The notes: generated from the sequence alone by a model not told the origin. Positions 46,288-55,478 are shown, numbered from the stretch's first letter. The stretch is 64,000 nt of DNA from Negadavirga shengliensis (GCF_042652345.1 NZ_JBHSJJ010000016.1:86755-150754); one strand, 5' to 3'. Numbers and translations are program-made.

Positions 46288-47283
46288 TTATCTCAATAAT
46301 TTTCCTACATTTTCACCTCTTACCAATTGATCCACTTCATCCTCCGACACAAAATTCACATCACCGGGAATAGAGTGTTTTAATACAGAAGCCGCTACGG
46401 CAAACTCCAGTGCTTCATTGTCTTCTTTGGACAAAAGTCCATGGATCAAACCCGCCATAAAAGCGTCTCCGCCCCCTACCCTGTCGACGATCCGGGGCAT
46501 GTCATATTCGATCGACTCCAACAGCTCCCTCCCGTTCCAAAGCTGCCCTTTAAGGGTGTTATGGGAAGAACTGATGGAACCCCTCTCCGTTGTTGCTATT
46601 TTTTCAACCGATGGATAGGCTTCTCTGGCTTTCTCACAGGCCACTATATAATCCGACTCATGGATATCCATACAATTGGCAAAATCTGTCAGGCCCGCGA
46701 TGACCACATGGGTATAGCCTATCAATTCCGGCAAAATATCCAGCGGGGATTGGCCATATTGCCAAAGGTTTCTCCTATAATTGATGTCTCCGCTGACTTT
46801 CACCCCATGTTTGTTAGCTGCTTTTAAAATGTCCAGGCATAATGCCGCAGCCGATGCAGAAATAGCCGGTGTAATACCTGTCCAATGAAACCAATCCACT
46901 CCCTCAAACACCTGTTCCCAATCTTTTTCCCTGCCGGTGTAATGGGAAAACACAGAATCAAAACGGTCATAGATGATTTTAGATGCGCGCTGCATGGCTC
47001 CGTTTTCCAGAAAATAAAGCCCCATCCGTCCCGGACCCAGAAAAACATGGGAAGTATCCACCCCTGTGGACCTTAGGTACCGAATGGCGGCTTTTCCCAT
47101 ATCATTGTCGGGAAATGCGCAGATGTGGGACACCTCATGGTGCCATTGGGCCAGTGATACCGCTACATTCGCTTCTGCCCCGCCAAACTGGATATCATAG
47201 TTTCTCGCCTGGACGAAACGCTCGTGATCAGGTGTGGAAAACCTCATCATCACTTCCCCCAGTGTAATAATACGTTTACGCAT
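46288..47283 (-). CDS. kdgK: 2-keto-3-deoxygluconate kinase (PfkB family)
   Basis: A 331-residue PfkB-type sugar kinase: RIITLGEVMMRFSTPDHERF, FGGAEANVAVSLAQW, and the C-terminal signature DRVGGGDAFMAGLIHGL with the catalytic Asp. The substrate is inferred from the partner genes (Eda, UxaA, UxuA) as 2-keto-3-deoxygluconate. It is the first gene of the leftward operon; the promoter-like box at 47314-47321 lies about 30 bp upstream. Confidence 0.88.
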   Translation of the reverse strand: MRKRIITLGEVMMRFSTPDHERFVQARNYDIQFGGAEANVAVSLAQWHHEVSHICAFPDNDMGKAAIRYLRSTGVDTSHVFLGPGRMGLYFLENGAMQRASKIIYDRFDSVFSHYTGREKDWEQVFEGVDWFHWTGITPAISASAAALCLDILKAANKHGVKVSGDINYRRNLWQYGQSPLDILPELIGYTHVVIAGLTDFANCMDIHESDYIVACEKAREAYPSVEKIATTERGSISSSHNTLKGQLWNGRELLESIEYDMPRIVDRVGGGDAFMAGLIHGLLSKEDNEALEFAVAASVLKHSIPGDVNFVSEDEVDQLVRGENVGKLLR

Positions 47284-47313
47284 TGATTCCTATGGATATA
47301 TTTTTCTTTCAGC

Positions 47314-47321
47314 CAAAATTA
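47314..47321 (-). promoter_or_regulatory. Candidate -7 box for the kdgK operon
   Basis: On the minus strand TAATTTTG matches TAnnTTTG, about 31 bp before the kdgK ATG. The -33 element is not clear. Confidence 0.4.
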
Positions 47322-47382
47322 ATGGGGATTTAAAAAAAAAGAAGCCCATCGGCCTTATTTCTTTCAATTTATTTATAAATTG

Positions 47383-47396
47383 TGCAATCGATTGCT
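47383..47396. promoter_or_regulatory. Palindromic operator, LacI-family type, in the uronate divergent region
   Basis: The sequence TGCAATCGATTGCT contains a perfect 12-bp palindrome (GCAATC/GATTGC) with a central CG, the form of operators bound by LacI-family repressors. It lies 22 bp upstream of the uxaA ATG at 47418 and between the two divergent operons. No regulator gene is in the window, so the cognate protein is unknown. Confidence 0.55.
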
Positions 47397-47417
47397 CAAG
47401 ATAATGAAATATTTGAA

Positions 47418-49064
47418 ATGTTGCACAAAGTTTTGAAAATTCATCCTGCTGACAATGTGTTGGTAGCCCTCACAGATCTGAACAGTGGGGAAAAAATAGC
47501 TTTTGAAGGAGAGGTAATCTCCCTGAAGACACAGGTAGCTGCCAAGCACAAATTCACCGTTAGCGAATTAAATCCGGGTGACCATATATATATGTATGGC
47601 ATTATTGTGGGCAAGGCCATGAAACCGATAGCAAAAGGGGAAGCCATTACCACCGAAAACACCGCGCACCAAACCTCAGCTTACACCGGAAAGAGAAAAA
47701 AATATACCTGGAGCCCTCCTGACGTCAGCAACTGGCAAGACCGGGTTTTTATGGGTTATCACCGCAGCGACGGCCAGGTGGGGACAGCCAATTACTGGTT
47801 GGTAGTGCCTTTGGTTTTCTGTGAAAACCGGAATATCGAAATCATGAAGCAGGCGTTTTCTGAAGAACTCGGCTTCTCAAAACCCAACCCTTATAAAGCA
47901 TTTGTAAGCCAGATGAAACAGTTCTATCTGGAAGGGAATAATGACGCTATCCAAGGTCTCAGCATCCAAACCATAGAGCAGGAAGAAGATAACCGGATAT
48001 TTAAAAACATCGACGGAATTAAATTCCTCACCCATAACGGGGGGTGTGGCGGTATCAGACAAGATTCCGAAGCCTTGTGCGCCCTCATCGCAGGATACAT
48101 CAACAATCCCAATGTGGCTGGGGCCACCATCCTGAGTCTGGGATGCCAAAACGCCCAGCCGGCCATTTTACGGGAAAAACTTGCTGCGATTGATCCGGAC
48201 TACAAAAAGCCTGTCATTTTGCTGGAGCAGCAAAAAGAGGGAACGGAAACCAGATTGCTTACCTCGGCTATCCAAAAAACATTTCTCGCTTTGGCGGAGG
48301 CTGACCAGATAGAAAGAAAGCCCGCGCCATTGAGCAAACTCACTGTCGGTCTGGAATGTGGTGGATCGGACGGGTTTTCCGGGATCTCCGCCAACCCCGT
48401 TTTAGGCCATGTATCCGATCTGTTGGCGGCGTTGGGAGGTAAAACCATTCTTTCTGAATTTCCTGAGCTTTGCGGGGTGGAACAAGAACTGATCAACCGT
48501 TGCACCACCGATGAAAATGCGGAAAAATTCGTAAAACTTATGCGTGCCTATGCAGCCTCCGCAGAAGCGGTGGGGTCGGGTTTTGATATGAATCCCAGTC
48601 CCGGCAACATCAAGGACGGATTGATTACAGATGCGATAAAATCTGCCGGAGCGGCCAAAAAAGGAGGAACCTCGCCTATCGTGGATGTTTTGGATTATAC
48701 AGAACTCGCCACCAAACCTGGGCTGAATTTGCTCTGTTCTCCCGGCAACGACGTGGAAAGTACCACGGCTATGGCCGGTTCCGGTGCCAACATTATTTTA
48801 TTTACCACCGGCTTGGGTACTCCTACCGGTAATCCCGTCACACCGGTGATCAAAGTAGCCTCTAATCATAAATTGGCAAAACGGATGTCCGATATCATTG
48901 ATTTGGATACCGGAAGTGTCATTTCCGGTGAAAAAACCATAGGACAGGTCGGTGATGAACTCCTGAACTTCATCATTGAAGTGGCCAGTGGAAACGCCAA
49001 AGCCAAAGCAGTATTGTTAAATCAGGATGATTTTATACCTTGGAAACGGGGAGTTTCCTTATAA
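47418..49064 (+). CDS. uxaA: Altronate dehydratase
   Basis: A 548-residue UxaA. The N-terminal SAF-like domain (MLHKVLKIHPADNVLVALTD to about residue 95) precedes the catalytic domain with FMGYHRSDGQVGTANYWLVVPLVFCENRN-type blocks (landmarks: GYHRSDGQVGTANYW, THNGGCGGIRQDSE, LGCQNAQP, GLECGGSDGFSGISANP, EFPELCGVEQEL, MAGSGANIILFTTG). It dehydrates D-altronate to 2-keto-3-deoxygluconate with Fe2+. The frame is open to a GTG at 47382, but that codon lies in the operator palindrome; the ATG at 47418 matches the family start. Confidence 0.9.
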   Translation: MLHKVLKIHPADNVLVALTDLNSGEKIAFEGEVISLKTQVAAKHKFTVSELNPGDHIYMYGIIVGKAMKPIAKGEAITTENTAHQTSAYTGKRKKYTWSPPDVSNWQDRVFMGYHRSDGQVGTANYWLVVPLVFCENRNIEIMKQAFSEELGFSKPNPYKAFVSQMKQFYLEGNNDAIQGLSIQTIEQEEDNRIFKNIDGIKFLTHNGGCGGIRQDSEALCALIAGYINNPNVAGATILSLGCQNAQPAILREKLAAIDPDYKKPVILLEQQKEGTETRLLTSAIQKTFLALAEADQIERKPAPLSKLTVGLECGGSDGFSGISANPVLGHVSDLLAALGGKTILSEFPELCGVEQELINRCTTDENAEKFVKLMRAYAASAEAVGSGFDMNPSPGNIKDGLITDAIKSAGAAKKGGTSPIVDVLDYTELATKPGLNLLCSPGNDVESTTAMAGSGANIILFTTGLGTPTGNPVTPVIKVASNHKLAKRMSDIIDLDTGSVISGEKTIGQVGDELLNFIIEVASGNAKAKAVLLNQDDFIPWKRGVSL

Positions 49065-49096
49065 TTTTACAGTAAGTTTATCAAAAACCATATAGA

Positions 49097-49912
49097 ATGT
49101 CCCAATTATTTTCGGTTAAAAACAAAGTTATCATTGTTAGCGGTGCCACGGGTGTACTGGGCAAGGCGATATCTACACACTTGGCACGGGAAGGTGCCCA
49201 ATTAATCATTTTAGGCAGGAATACGGAGAAAGTCAATCAGCTGGTCGATGAGATAAAAGATGAAGGAGCGCTGGCTTTTCCCGCTGTGGCGGATGTCACC
49301 GACGAAAAAAACCTGCTGGAAATCAAAAATATTCTTGAGAAGGAATTTGATCGGATAGACGGTCTTATCAACGCCGCCGGCGGCAACATGCCCGGGGCGG
49401 TGGTCATGCCTGATCAGTTTGTAACGGATTTGTCCGGCGAAGCGGTCAAAAAAATCATGGATCTCAATTACATGGGTACCTTTTTGCCTACCAAGGTTTT
49501 CTTGCCGCTGATGACCAAAACCAAAAAAGCCAGCATCATCAATATCTCCTCCATGGCCGCCAGCAGACCGATGACCAGGGTGATGGGGTATGCGTCTGCC
49601 AAAGCCGCCGTCGATAACATGACCAAATGGATGGCGGTGGAATTTGCCAAAAAATACGGGGAAGGGTTAAGGGTAAATGCCGTTGCTCCGGGTTTCTTTC
49701 TGACGGAACAAAACCGGACGCTTTTGACCAATCAAGATGGGAGTCTTACCGAAAGGGGCAACCTGATCATCACCCACACGCCCATGGCGAGGTTCGGTCA
49801 GCCCGATGAGCTCTTTGGAGCGGTACAATGGCTCTGCAGCGAAGCGTCAAAATTTGTCACAGGAACCATTATTGAAGTAGACGGTGGATTTAACGCATTT
49901 TCAGGAGTATGA
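49097..49912 (+). CDS. SDR family oxidoreductase, probable D-mannonate (fructuronate) oxidoreductase
   Basis: A 271-residue classical SDR: IVSGATGVLGKAISTHLA (TGxxxGxG), GLINAAGGNMPGAV, Ser in INISSMAASRP, and the catalytic GYASAKAAVDNM (YxxxK). The C-terminal FVTGTIIEVDGGFNAFSGV is typical. SDR enzymes of this type replace the long-chain UxuB in many Bacteroidota and Firmicutes uronate clusters, reducing fructuronate to mannonate. Position between uxaA and uxuA, with a 4-bp overlap with uxuA, supports that role. Confidence 0.85.
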   Translation: MSQLFSVKNKVIIVSGATGVLGKAISTHLAREGAQLIILGRNTEKVNQLVDEIKDEGALAFPAVADVTDEKNLLEIKNILEKEFDRIDGLINAAGGNMPGAVVMPDQFVTDLSGEAVKKIMDLNYMGTFLPTKVFLPLMTKTKKASIINISSMAASRPMTRVMGYASAKAAVDNMTKWMAVEFAKKYGEGLRVNAVAPGFFLTEQNRTLLTNQDGSLTERGNLIITHTPMARFGQPDELFGAVQWLCSEASKFVTGTIIEVDGGFNAFSGV

Positions 49913-51096
49913 GTAAGCAAGCAATAACGATGGAACAGACCATGAGATGGTACGGTCCAAAAGATCCCGTAAGTCTGGCAGATATCAGGCAGGCTGGGGC
50001 TACAGGAATTGTGACCGCCCTTCATGATATTCCCAACGGAGAAATATGGACCAGAGAAGCCATAAAGGAGCGGAAAGACATGATTGAGAAAGCTGGGCTT
50101 ACTTGGTCGGTAGTAGAAAGTGTACCTGTCCATGAAAGTATAAAAACAAGAAAGGGAGAGTTTAAAAAACACATTGCCAATTATCAGGAAAGTATAAGAA
50201 ATCTAGCCGCTGAAGGCATAAACACAGTTTGCTATAATTTCATGCCTATACTGGATTGGACCAGAACCAACCTGGCTTATCCCCTTCCCACCGGTGCCAA
50301 GGCCCTCAGGTTTGAAATGAAAGCACTGGCAGCCTTTGATGCATATATCCTTCAACGCCCGGGAGCGGATCAGGATTATCCTGGGGATATCCTTCAAAAG
50401 GGAAGAAAGCTTGCCGAACAACTTTCTGACGAAGAAAGGAACAAACTTGTCAGTACCATTATCGCAGGTCTTCCCGGAGCAGAGGAAGGGTATACCCTGG
50501 AAGATTTCCAGAACGCCCTCAACACTTATGATGGAATAGACGCTGCAACACTGGGAAAAAACCTGAACCTGTTTTTGGATGAAGTGGTGCCTGTCGCCGA
50601 GGAAAACCAGGTATATCTATGCATCCATCCCGATGATCCACCTTACCCTATCTTTGGCCTGCCACGCGTGGTAAGTACCGCCAAGGATTATGACCGCATA
50701 CTCCAAAACAACAACAGTCCTTACAATGGGTTCACTTTCTGTACAGGCTCCCTGGGTGTAAGACCTGATAATGACCTGCCGTCAATGGTGAAAAAATATG
50801 GAGAACATATCCATTTTATTCACCTCAGAAGTACTCAACGTGATGAAGAAGGGAATTTCTATGAAGCCAACCACCTGGAAGGAGATGTCCCTATGGCGGA
50901 TGTGGTAGAGGAAATCCTTCGATTGCAACAAAAAACAAAAAGATCATTACCCATGCGGCCTGACCATGGCCATCAGATGTTGGATGACCTTTCCAAAGTT
51001 ACCAATCCGGGTTACTCAGCCATTGGACGGCTGAGGGGACTCGCAGAACTAAGAGGGCTTGAATTGGGGATAGCTAGAAGCCTGAATTACAATTAA
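49909..51096 (+). CDS. uxuA: Mannonate dehydratase
   Basis: A 395-residue UxuA, matching the length of the E. coli enzyme. It has MRWYGPKDPVSLADIRQAGA, ALHDIPNGEIWTREAI, CIHPDDPPYPIFGLPRVVS with metal-binding His and Asp, FCTGSLGVRPDND and MRPDHGHQMLDD. It converts D-mannonate to 2-keto-3-deoxygluconate with Mn2+ or Fe2+. This branch serves glucuronate, while UxaA serves galacturonate; both products feed KdgK and Eda. Confidence 0.95.
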   Translation: MSKQAITMEQTMRWYGPKDPVSLADIRQAGATGIVTALHDIPNGEIWTREAIKERKDMIEKAGLTWSVVESVPVHESIKTRKGEFKKHIANYQESIRNLAAEGINTVCYNFMPILDWTRTNLAYPLPTGAKALRFEMKALAAFDAYILQRPGADQDYPGDILQKGRKLAEQLSDEERNKLVSTIIAGLPGAEEGYTLEDFQNALNTYDGIDAATLGKNLNLFLDEVVPVAEENQVYLCIHPDDPPYPIFGLPRVVSTAKDYDRILQNNNSPYNGFTFCTGSLGVRPDNDLPSMVKKYGEHIHFIHLRSTQRDEEGNFYEANHLEGDVPMADVVEEILRLQQKTKRSLPMRPDHGHQMLDDLSKVTNPGYSAIGRLRGLAELRGLELGIARSLNYN

Positions 51097-51134
51097 TAAT
51101 CAAAAAAATCACATAATTAATTAACCCAATAATA

Positions 51135-52493
51135 ATGAAAAATGAAAGCAACAGCAGACGGGATTTTATTAAAAAGTCTGCCCTGTCAACAGTAGGATTG
51201 TCTGCATTGGGTGCAGTGGGATTTTCCGCTAAAAGTTACGGGAAAATTCTGGGGGCCAATGATAGGCTTAATATCGCCATTGCTGGCCTTGGAAGGCGTT
51301 TGGGCGCGTTTTATACCCCTATAGGCCTGAAAAGCAGCAATGTAAACCTGGTTTATCTTTGTGATGCCATGAAATCCCAAAGGGAAAAGGCCGCGAAAAA
51401 CTTTGAGAAACATATTGATTACACGCCAAAGCTGGAAAACAGTATCCTAAAAGTCATTGAGGACAAAGAAGTGGATGCGCTGATCAATGCGACCCCGGAT
51501 CACTGGCACGCTCCCGGTACCTGGTTGGCTTTGGAGGCGGGCAAACATGTCTATGTGGAGAAACCCTGTAGCCACAACCCCTATGAAGGCGAGCTGTTGG
51601 TTGCCTATCAAAAAAAATACAACAAAATCGTGCAGATGGGGAATCAGCAGCGTTCTGCCCCCGAAAGTATTGAAATAATCAAAGAAATTCATAACGGCGT
51701 CATAGGCAATGTCTATAAAGCGACTGCTTTTTATAACTCTGCCCGCGGGGAAGTGCCGGTACCCCAAAAGGCCACCCCGCCGGAAGGACTGGACTGGGAA
51801 TTATTCCAGGGCCCCGCACCGAGAAGGGAATACACCCATGACACATGGAATTACAACTGGCATTGGTACGGATGGGATTACGGCACAGCGGAAACCGGCA
51901 ATAATGCCACACATGAACTTGATGTGGCCAGATGGGCCCTGCAAGTGGATTTTCCTGAGAAAGTAATCGTGGACTCCGGCAAATACCACTGGCCAAATGA
52001 TGGCTGGACCATGTATGATACCATGGATGCCGTTTTTAAATTTTCGGACAACAGGACCATACAATGGGATGGAAAGAGCCGCAACGGTCACAATACTTAT
52101 GGCCCGGGAAGAGGGACCATCATTTACGGAACAGATGGATCTGTATATGTGGACAGAGGAGGCTACAAGCTTTTTGACCGGAACGGAAAGGTCGTAAAGA
52201 CCAACGATTCCGGAAGCGATGAAGCCGGCACCCAACTGGGTGGTGGCGGAGGAATGTCTACCCGGCACGTGGTCAATTTCTTTGAAGCCATTAGAGGAAA
52301 AGAAGAGCAAAACAGCCCGATCGATGAAGGCGCTAAAAGCACTTTGCTCTGCCACCTTGCCAATATTGCATCCCGCACAGGAGAAGTGCTTGAGTGTGAT
52401 CCATCCAATGGTCATATTAAGAACAGCAAAAAGGCCCAACGTCTTTGGTCCAGAGAATATGAAAAAGGATGGGAGCCCAAGTTAAAAGTCTGA
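51135..52493 (+). CDS. Tat-exported Gfo/Idh/MocA family oxidoreductase
   Basis: A 452-residue protein with a twin-arginine signal (NSRRDFIKKSALSTVGLSAL) followed by an NAD(P)-binding Rossmann domain (LNIAIAGLGRRLGAF). ATPDHWHAPG and HVYVEKPCSHNPYEGEL carry the EKP lysine motif. The C-terminal alpha/beta domain (about 175-452) includes NWHWYGWDYGTAETGNN. Tat export suggests a folded, cofactor-loaded periplasmic enzyme. Members act on sugars or sugar derivatives; the substrate is not evident. It lies 38 bp after uxuA and ends before a hairpin. Confidence 0.85.
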   Translation: MKNESNSRRDFIKKSALSTVGLSALGAVGFSAKSYGKILGANDRLNIAIAGLGRRLGAFYTPIGLKSSNVNLVYLCDAMKSQREKAAKNFEKHIDYTPKLENSILKVIEDKEVDALINATPDHWHAPGTWLALEAGKHVYVEKPCSHNPYEGELLVAYQKKYNKIVQMGNQQRSAPESIEIIKEIHNGVIGNVYKATAFYNSARGEVPVPQKATPPEGLDWELFQGPAPRREYTHDTWNYNWHWYGWDYGTAETGNNATHELDVARWALQVDFPEKVIVDSGKYHWPNDGWTMYDTMDAVFKFSDNRTIQWDGKSRNGHNTYGPGRGTIIYGTDGSVYVDRGGYKLFDRNGKVVKTNDSGSDEAGTQLGGGGGMSTRHVVNFFEAIRGKEEQNSPIDEGAKSTLLCHLANIASRTGEVLECDPSNGHIKNSKKAQRLWSREYEKGWEPKLKV

Positions 52494-52566
52494 GCAACCC
52501 GTTCTTGATCTAACAATATTATTCATTTCCAGAGATATGAATGGTATGAATTAAACCACCCACCGT

Positions 52567-52598
52567 AATATCCTTGGGGGAATTCCCCTAAGGATATT
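52567..52598 (+). terminator. Strong hairpin between the two Gfo/Idh genes
   Basis: A 14-bp stem with one G-T pair (AATATCCTTGGGGG with CCCCTAAGGATATT) and a four-base loop, followed by TTATT. It may terminate the uxaA-uxuA-Gfo unit or act as an attenuating/processing structure before the second half. Confidence 0.65.
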
Positions 52599-52640
52599 TT
52601 ATTATCACCATGCATTTATTCTGGAACAAACCCAAATACC

Positions 52641-54008
52641 ATGAAACAAGCTAAAGACTCGCGCAGATCATTCATCAAAAAATCCACGCTGGCAACAGCA
52701 GGAATTGCCGGACTGGGAGCCGTGGGATTCTCCGCAAAAAGTTACGGGAGAATCATTGGGGCCAATGACCGGGTAAATGTAGGCATTGTCGGCTTTTCCA
52801 ACCGGTGCAGAGGTTCACTCATTCCAGCCATGTTAAAGCATGCCGGAGAACTTAACTTTGAATTTACCGCCGTCTCCGATATCTGGAGCAGAAGAAGGGA
52901 AGAAGGAGCGGCCTACGTAAAGGAAAAATCCGGCAAAACGATTGCCCAAACCAGAAACAACGAAGAACTATACGATCGCAAGGATGTGGACGCCGTCATC
53001 ATCAGTACGGCGGATTTCCAACATGCCTTACACACCAAAGAAGCCGTGGAAGCCGGTAGAGATGCCTACGTGGAAAAACCCTTTGCTGAAACCATGGAAG
53101 ACAACCGGGCCGCCAGGGAAGCCGTGGAAAGGACGGGCAAGATTGTCCAAATAGGTTCCCAAAGAAGGAGCGGCGCCAATTATCATGCAGCAAACGACTT
53201 TATCCGTTCCGGAAAATTCGGGGATATTGTTATGGTGGAAATGACCTGGAATGTCAATCAGCCCGGCAGGTGGAGAAGACCGGATGAGGTATCCCGGATC
53301 AGGGAAGAGGATACCGATTGGAAAAGGTACTTGATGAACAGGCCCTACGAACCATGGGATGCCAGAAAATACCTGGAGTTCCGCTTATTCTGGCCATACT
53401 CTTCCGGCATTCCGGGCCAATGGATGGCGCACCAGATCGATACCGTTCACTGGTTTACCGGACTCAGTCACCCGAGAAGCGTGGCTGCCAACGGCGGCAT
53501 CTACCTATGGGATGATGGAAGAACCAACTTTGACACCATGACCGCGGTCTTTGACTACGGCCCAACAGATGATAAAAGCAAGGGATTCCAGGTGATTTAC
53601 TCCTCGAGGTTTACAAATTCGGCGGGAGGAACAAAAGAAATCTATTATTCCAATGGAGGAGAGTTGAATCTGGATACCAATAAAATCACCCCTAACGGTG
53701 GCTTGGGCAAAAGACATGCGGAAGCCATGGGAATGGAAGAAAACCTCCTGGAAGAGCAATCCCTCTCAGAGATGGCAAAAGTGGAAACAGGGGCGGACAC
53801 AGGTTTGGACGACCTTACCTCAGCCCATATGAGAAACTGGATGAATTGTGTCAGAAGCAGAAAGCAGCCCAACGCCAACGTGATGGCCGGATACAACCAT
53901 TCCATCGCCAATATCATGACCACCGCTGCCCTGCGTACCGGCAAGTTTGTGACTTTTGATGAAAAACGGCAGGAGGTCCTGGCCGGTGGAGAAGTGTTTA
54001 AATATTGA
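52641..54008 (+). CDS. Tat-exported Gfo/Idh/MocA family oxidoreductase (second)
   Basis: A 455-residue relative of the previous oxidoreductase with the same Tat signal (DSRRSFIKKSTLATAGIAGL) and junction (GAVGFSAKSYGRIIGAND). The Rossmann segment VNVGIVGFSNRCRGS has lost the usual GxGxxG glycine spacing. It keeps AYVEKPFAETMEDNRAA, and the C-terminal domain begins around residue 200. The signal sequences of the two are much closer than the bodies, suggesting a shared export module on diverged enzymes. It probably forms a unit with the DUF6807 gene 16 bp downstream. Confidence 0.83.
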   Translation: MKQAKDSRRSFIKKSTLATAGIAGLGAVGFSAKSYGRIIGANDRVNVGIVGFSNRCRGSLIPAMLKHAGELNFEFTAVSDIWSRRREEGAAYVKEKSGKTIAQTRNNEELYDRKDVDAVIISTADFQHALHTKEAVEAGRDAYVEKPFAETMEDNRAAREAVERTGKIVQIGSQRRSGANYHAANDFIRSGKFGDIVMVEMTWNVNQPGRWRRPDEVSRIREEDTDWKRYLMNRPYEPWDARKYLEFRLFWPYSSGIPGQWMAHQIDTVHWFTGLSHPRSVAANGGIYLWDDGRTNFDTMTAVFDYGPTDDKSKGFQVIYSSRFTNSAGGTKEIYYSNGGELNLDTNKITPNGGLGKRHAEAMGMEENLLEEQSLSEMAKVETGADTGLDDLTSAHMRNWMNCVRSRKQPNANVMAGYNHSIANIMTTAALRTGKFVTFDEKRQEVLAGGEVFKY

Positions 54009-54024
54009 TTTAAAAACGAAATTT

Positions 54025-55110
54025 ATGATGAATACTAGAAGAGACCTCACTTTTATTATGGGCCTTTCCCTTTTTATGCAGATTGGGGCGGCCTGCACTT
54101 CGGAAAACAAGGAATCCATGAATAACGAAGAGACCTTAGAAGAACACGTTCGGCTGGAACGGAATGATGCCGAACGCAAGGTAGATGTGTATGTTGATGG
54201 CAGTCATTTTACCTCATATATCTATCCTGAAAATATCGAAAAGCCCGTGTTATATCCTATCAAAACGGCGAATGGAACGTATATCACCAGAGGCTTTCCG
54301 TTGAATAACCGCTCCGGGGAAAGGATCGATCACCCCCATCATATTGGCTTGTGGCTTAATTATGGAGATGTGAACGGTCTGGATTTTTGGAACAATTCAT
54401 CCGCCATCCCGGCGGATAAAAAAGACAGGTATGGCACCATCATCCATCAAAGCATTGAATCCGTGGATAGCGGAGATAAGGGAGAACTTGTAGTTACCGC
54501 GGACTGGGTGGATCATGAGGGTTCGGTGTTATTAAAGGAAAAAACAAAGTTTGTCTTTTGGGGAGAAGGCGAGAAACGGATAATTGACCGGATCACCCAA
54601 TTAAGTGCATTGGATAAGGAAATTCTGTTCAAGGATAATAAAGAGGGCATGTTGGGCATAAGAATGGCAAGGGAGCTGGAACATCCCTCCAACAAGCCTG
54701 AAAAGTTCACGGATGCCCAGGGGAACCCGACAGATGTCCCCAGTATGAACAATGAAGGTGTGACCGGGCTTTATCGAAGCAGCGAAGGGCTGGAAGGCGA
54801 CGACGTATGGGGCACCCGGGGCAAATGGATGAACCTGTCCGGTACCATCAATAACGAGGACATTTCCGTGGCCATTATAGACCATCCGGATAATGTAGGC
54901 TATCCTACTTACTGGCATGCAAGGGGTTATGGTTTATATGCCGCCAATCCCCTGGGCCAGAAAGCCATGAGTGAGGGAAAAGAAGAGCTGAACCACAAGC
55001 TCAACGCCGGCGAGTCCATGACCTTCCGGCACCGGATCGTTGTTTACTCCGGTGAAAAAGCCACCGATGATACCCTCAATAAAGAATTTGACAGGTTTAC
55101 AAGACCTTAA
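54025..55110 (+). CDS. DUF6807 (PmoA-like) family protein, exported
   Basis: A 361-residue exported protein. A hydrophobic signal ends near IGAACTS, where a cysteine at about residue 23 could be lipidated, although the lipobox is imperfect. The family block is DHPHHIGLWLNYGDVNGLDFWN, then EKTKFVFWGEGEKRIIDRI and DHPDNVGYPTYWHARGYGLYAANP. It is a paralogue of the protein at 6311-7258. Its partner genes suggest that it binds or processes a carbohydrate in the periplasm; the function is not known. The preferred start is the ATG at 54025. Confidence 0.8.
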   Translation: MMNTRRDLTFIMGLSLFMQIGAACTSENKESMNNEETLEEHVRLERNDAERKVDVYVDGSHFTSYIYPENIEKPVLYPIKTANGTYITRGFPLNNRSGERIDHPHHIGLWLNYGDVNGLDFWNNSSAIPADKKDRYGTIIHQSIESVDSGDKGELVVTADWVDHEGSVLLKEKTKFVFWGEGEKRIIDRITQLSALDKEILFKDNKEGMLGIRMARELEHPSNKPEKFTDAQGNPTDVPSMNNEGVTGLYRSSEGLEGDDVWGTRGKWMNLSGTINNEDISVAIIDHPDNVGYPTYWHARGYGLYAANPLGQKAMSEGKEELNHKLNAGESMTFRHRIVVYSGEKATDDTLNKEFDRFTRP

Positions 55111-55135
55111 ATAAATAAACCACCCCTTTTGATTT

Positions 55136-55168
55136 AAAAGCCCGGCATATGATCCCGCCGGGCTTTTT
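55136..55168 (+). terminator. Terminator of the uronate operon
   Basis: A perfect 11-bp stem (AAAAGCCCGGC / GCCGGGCTTTT) has a 10-nt loop and continues into a T run. It is 25 bp after the DUF6807 stop and closes the operon. Confidence 0.85.
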
Positions 55169-55240
55169 GCTTTTTGGCATTTCGACAACTGTTCCTTGCT
55201 CGACGTTCGATATTGTAGCCAGCCGAAGTTTTGTCCACGA

Positions 55241-55264
55241 ATCCCGGAGCTAGTCCGGGACAGG
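55241..55264 (-). repeat. TCCCG/CGGGA palindromic element
   Basis: On the minus strand CCTGTCCCGGAC, a short loop and TCCGGGAT. It shares the CCTGTCCCG...CGGGAAT outline with elements inside the rhs modules at 57910-57941 and 59609-59638. Confidence 0.6.
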
Positions 55265-55332
55265 TCTGCGCTGATTTCCACGGATTTTTTTTAGTCTGAG
55301 TCCGGGGACATTATTGAGGAGTCTATACAAGG

Positions 55333-55478
55333 GCAAAATCCGCGTAGCGGGTGAAAATATTGTACCCGGGGATGGCAATCCCCGGACCCTATGAAACGGA
55401 TTCTACAGGATTTTGGCGTGCGTTTTTTCGGGGAACCAGGCAAAAACCATGACAAAATCCCATCAGGAATTGAAAATC
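55333..55478 (+). repeat. Dispersed intergenic repeat, copy 2, at the rhs boundary
   Basis: The ends match 24041-24134. The right end gives the words GGGGAACCAGGCAAAAACC and CATGACAAAATCCCATC. Between the two matched parts there is an extra piece of about 55 bp containing a perfect hairpin (CCGGGGAT / ATCCCCGG). Rhs homology begins only about 12 bp to the right, so the repeat lies on the edge of the accessory region. The surrounding stretch 55169-55489 has no gene. Confidence 0.6.

Noticed and set aside
47382..47417. GTG start 12 codons upstream for uxaA
   Set aside because: It lies on the operator palindrome, and UxaA homologues begin close to the ATG at 47418.
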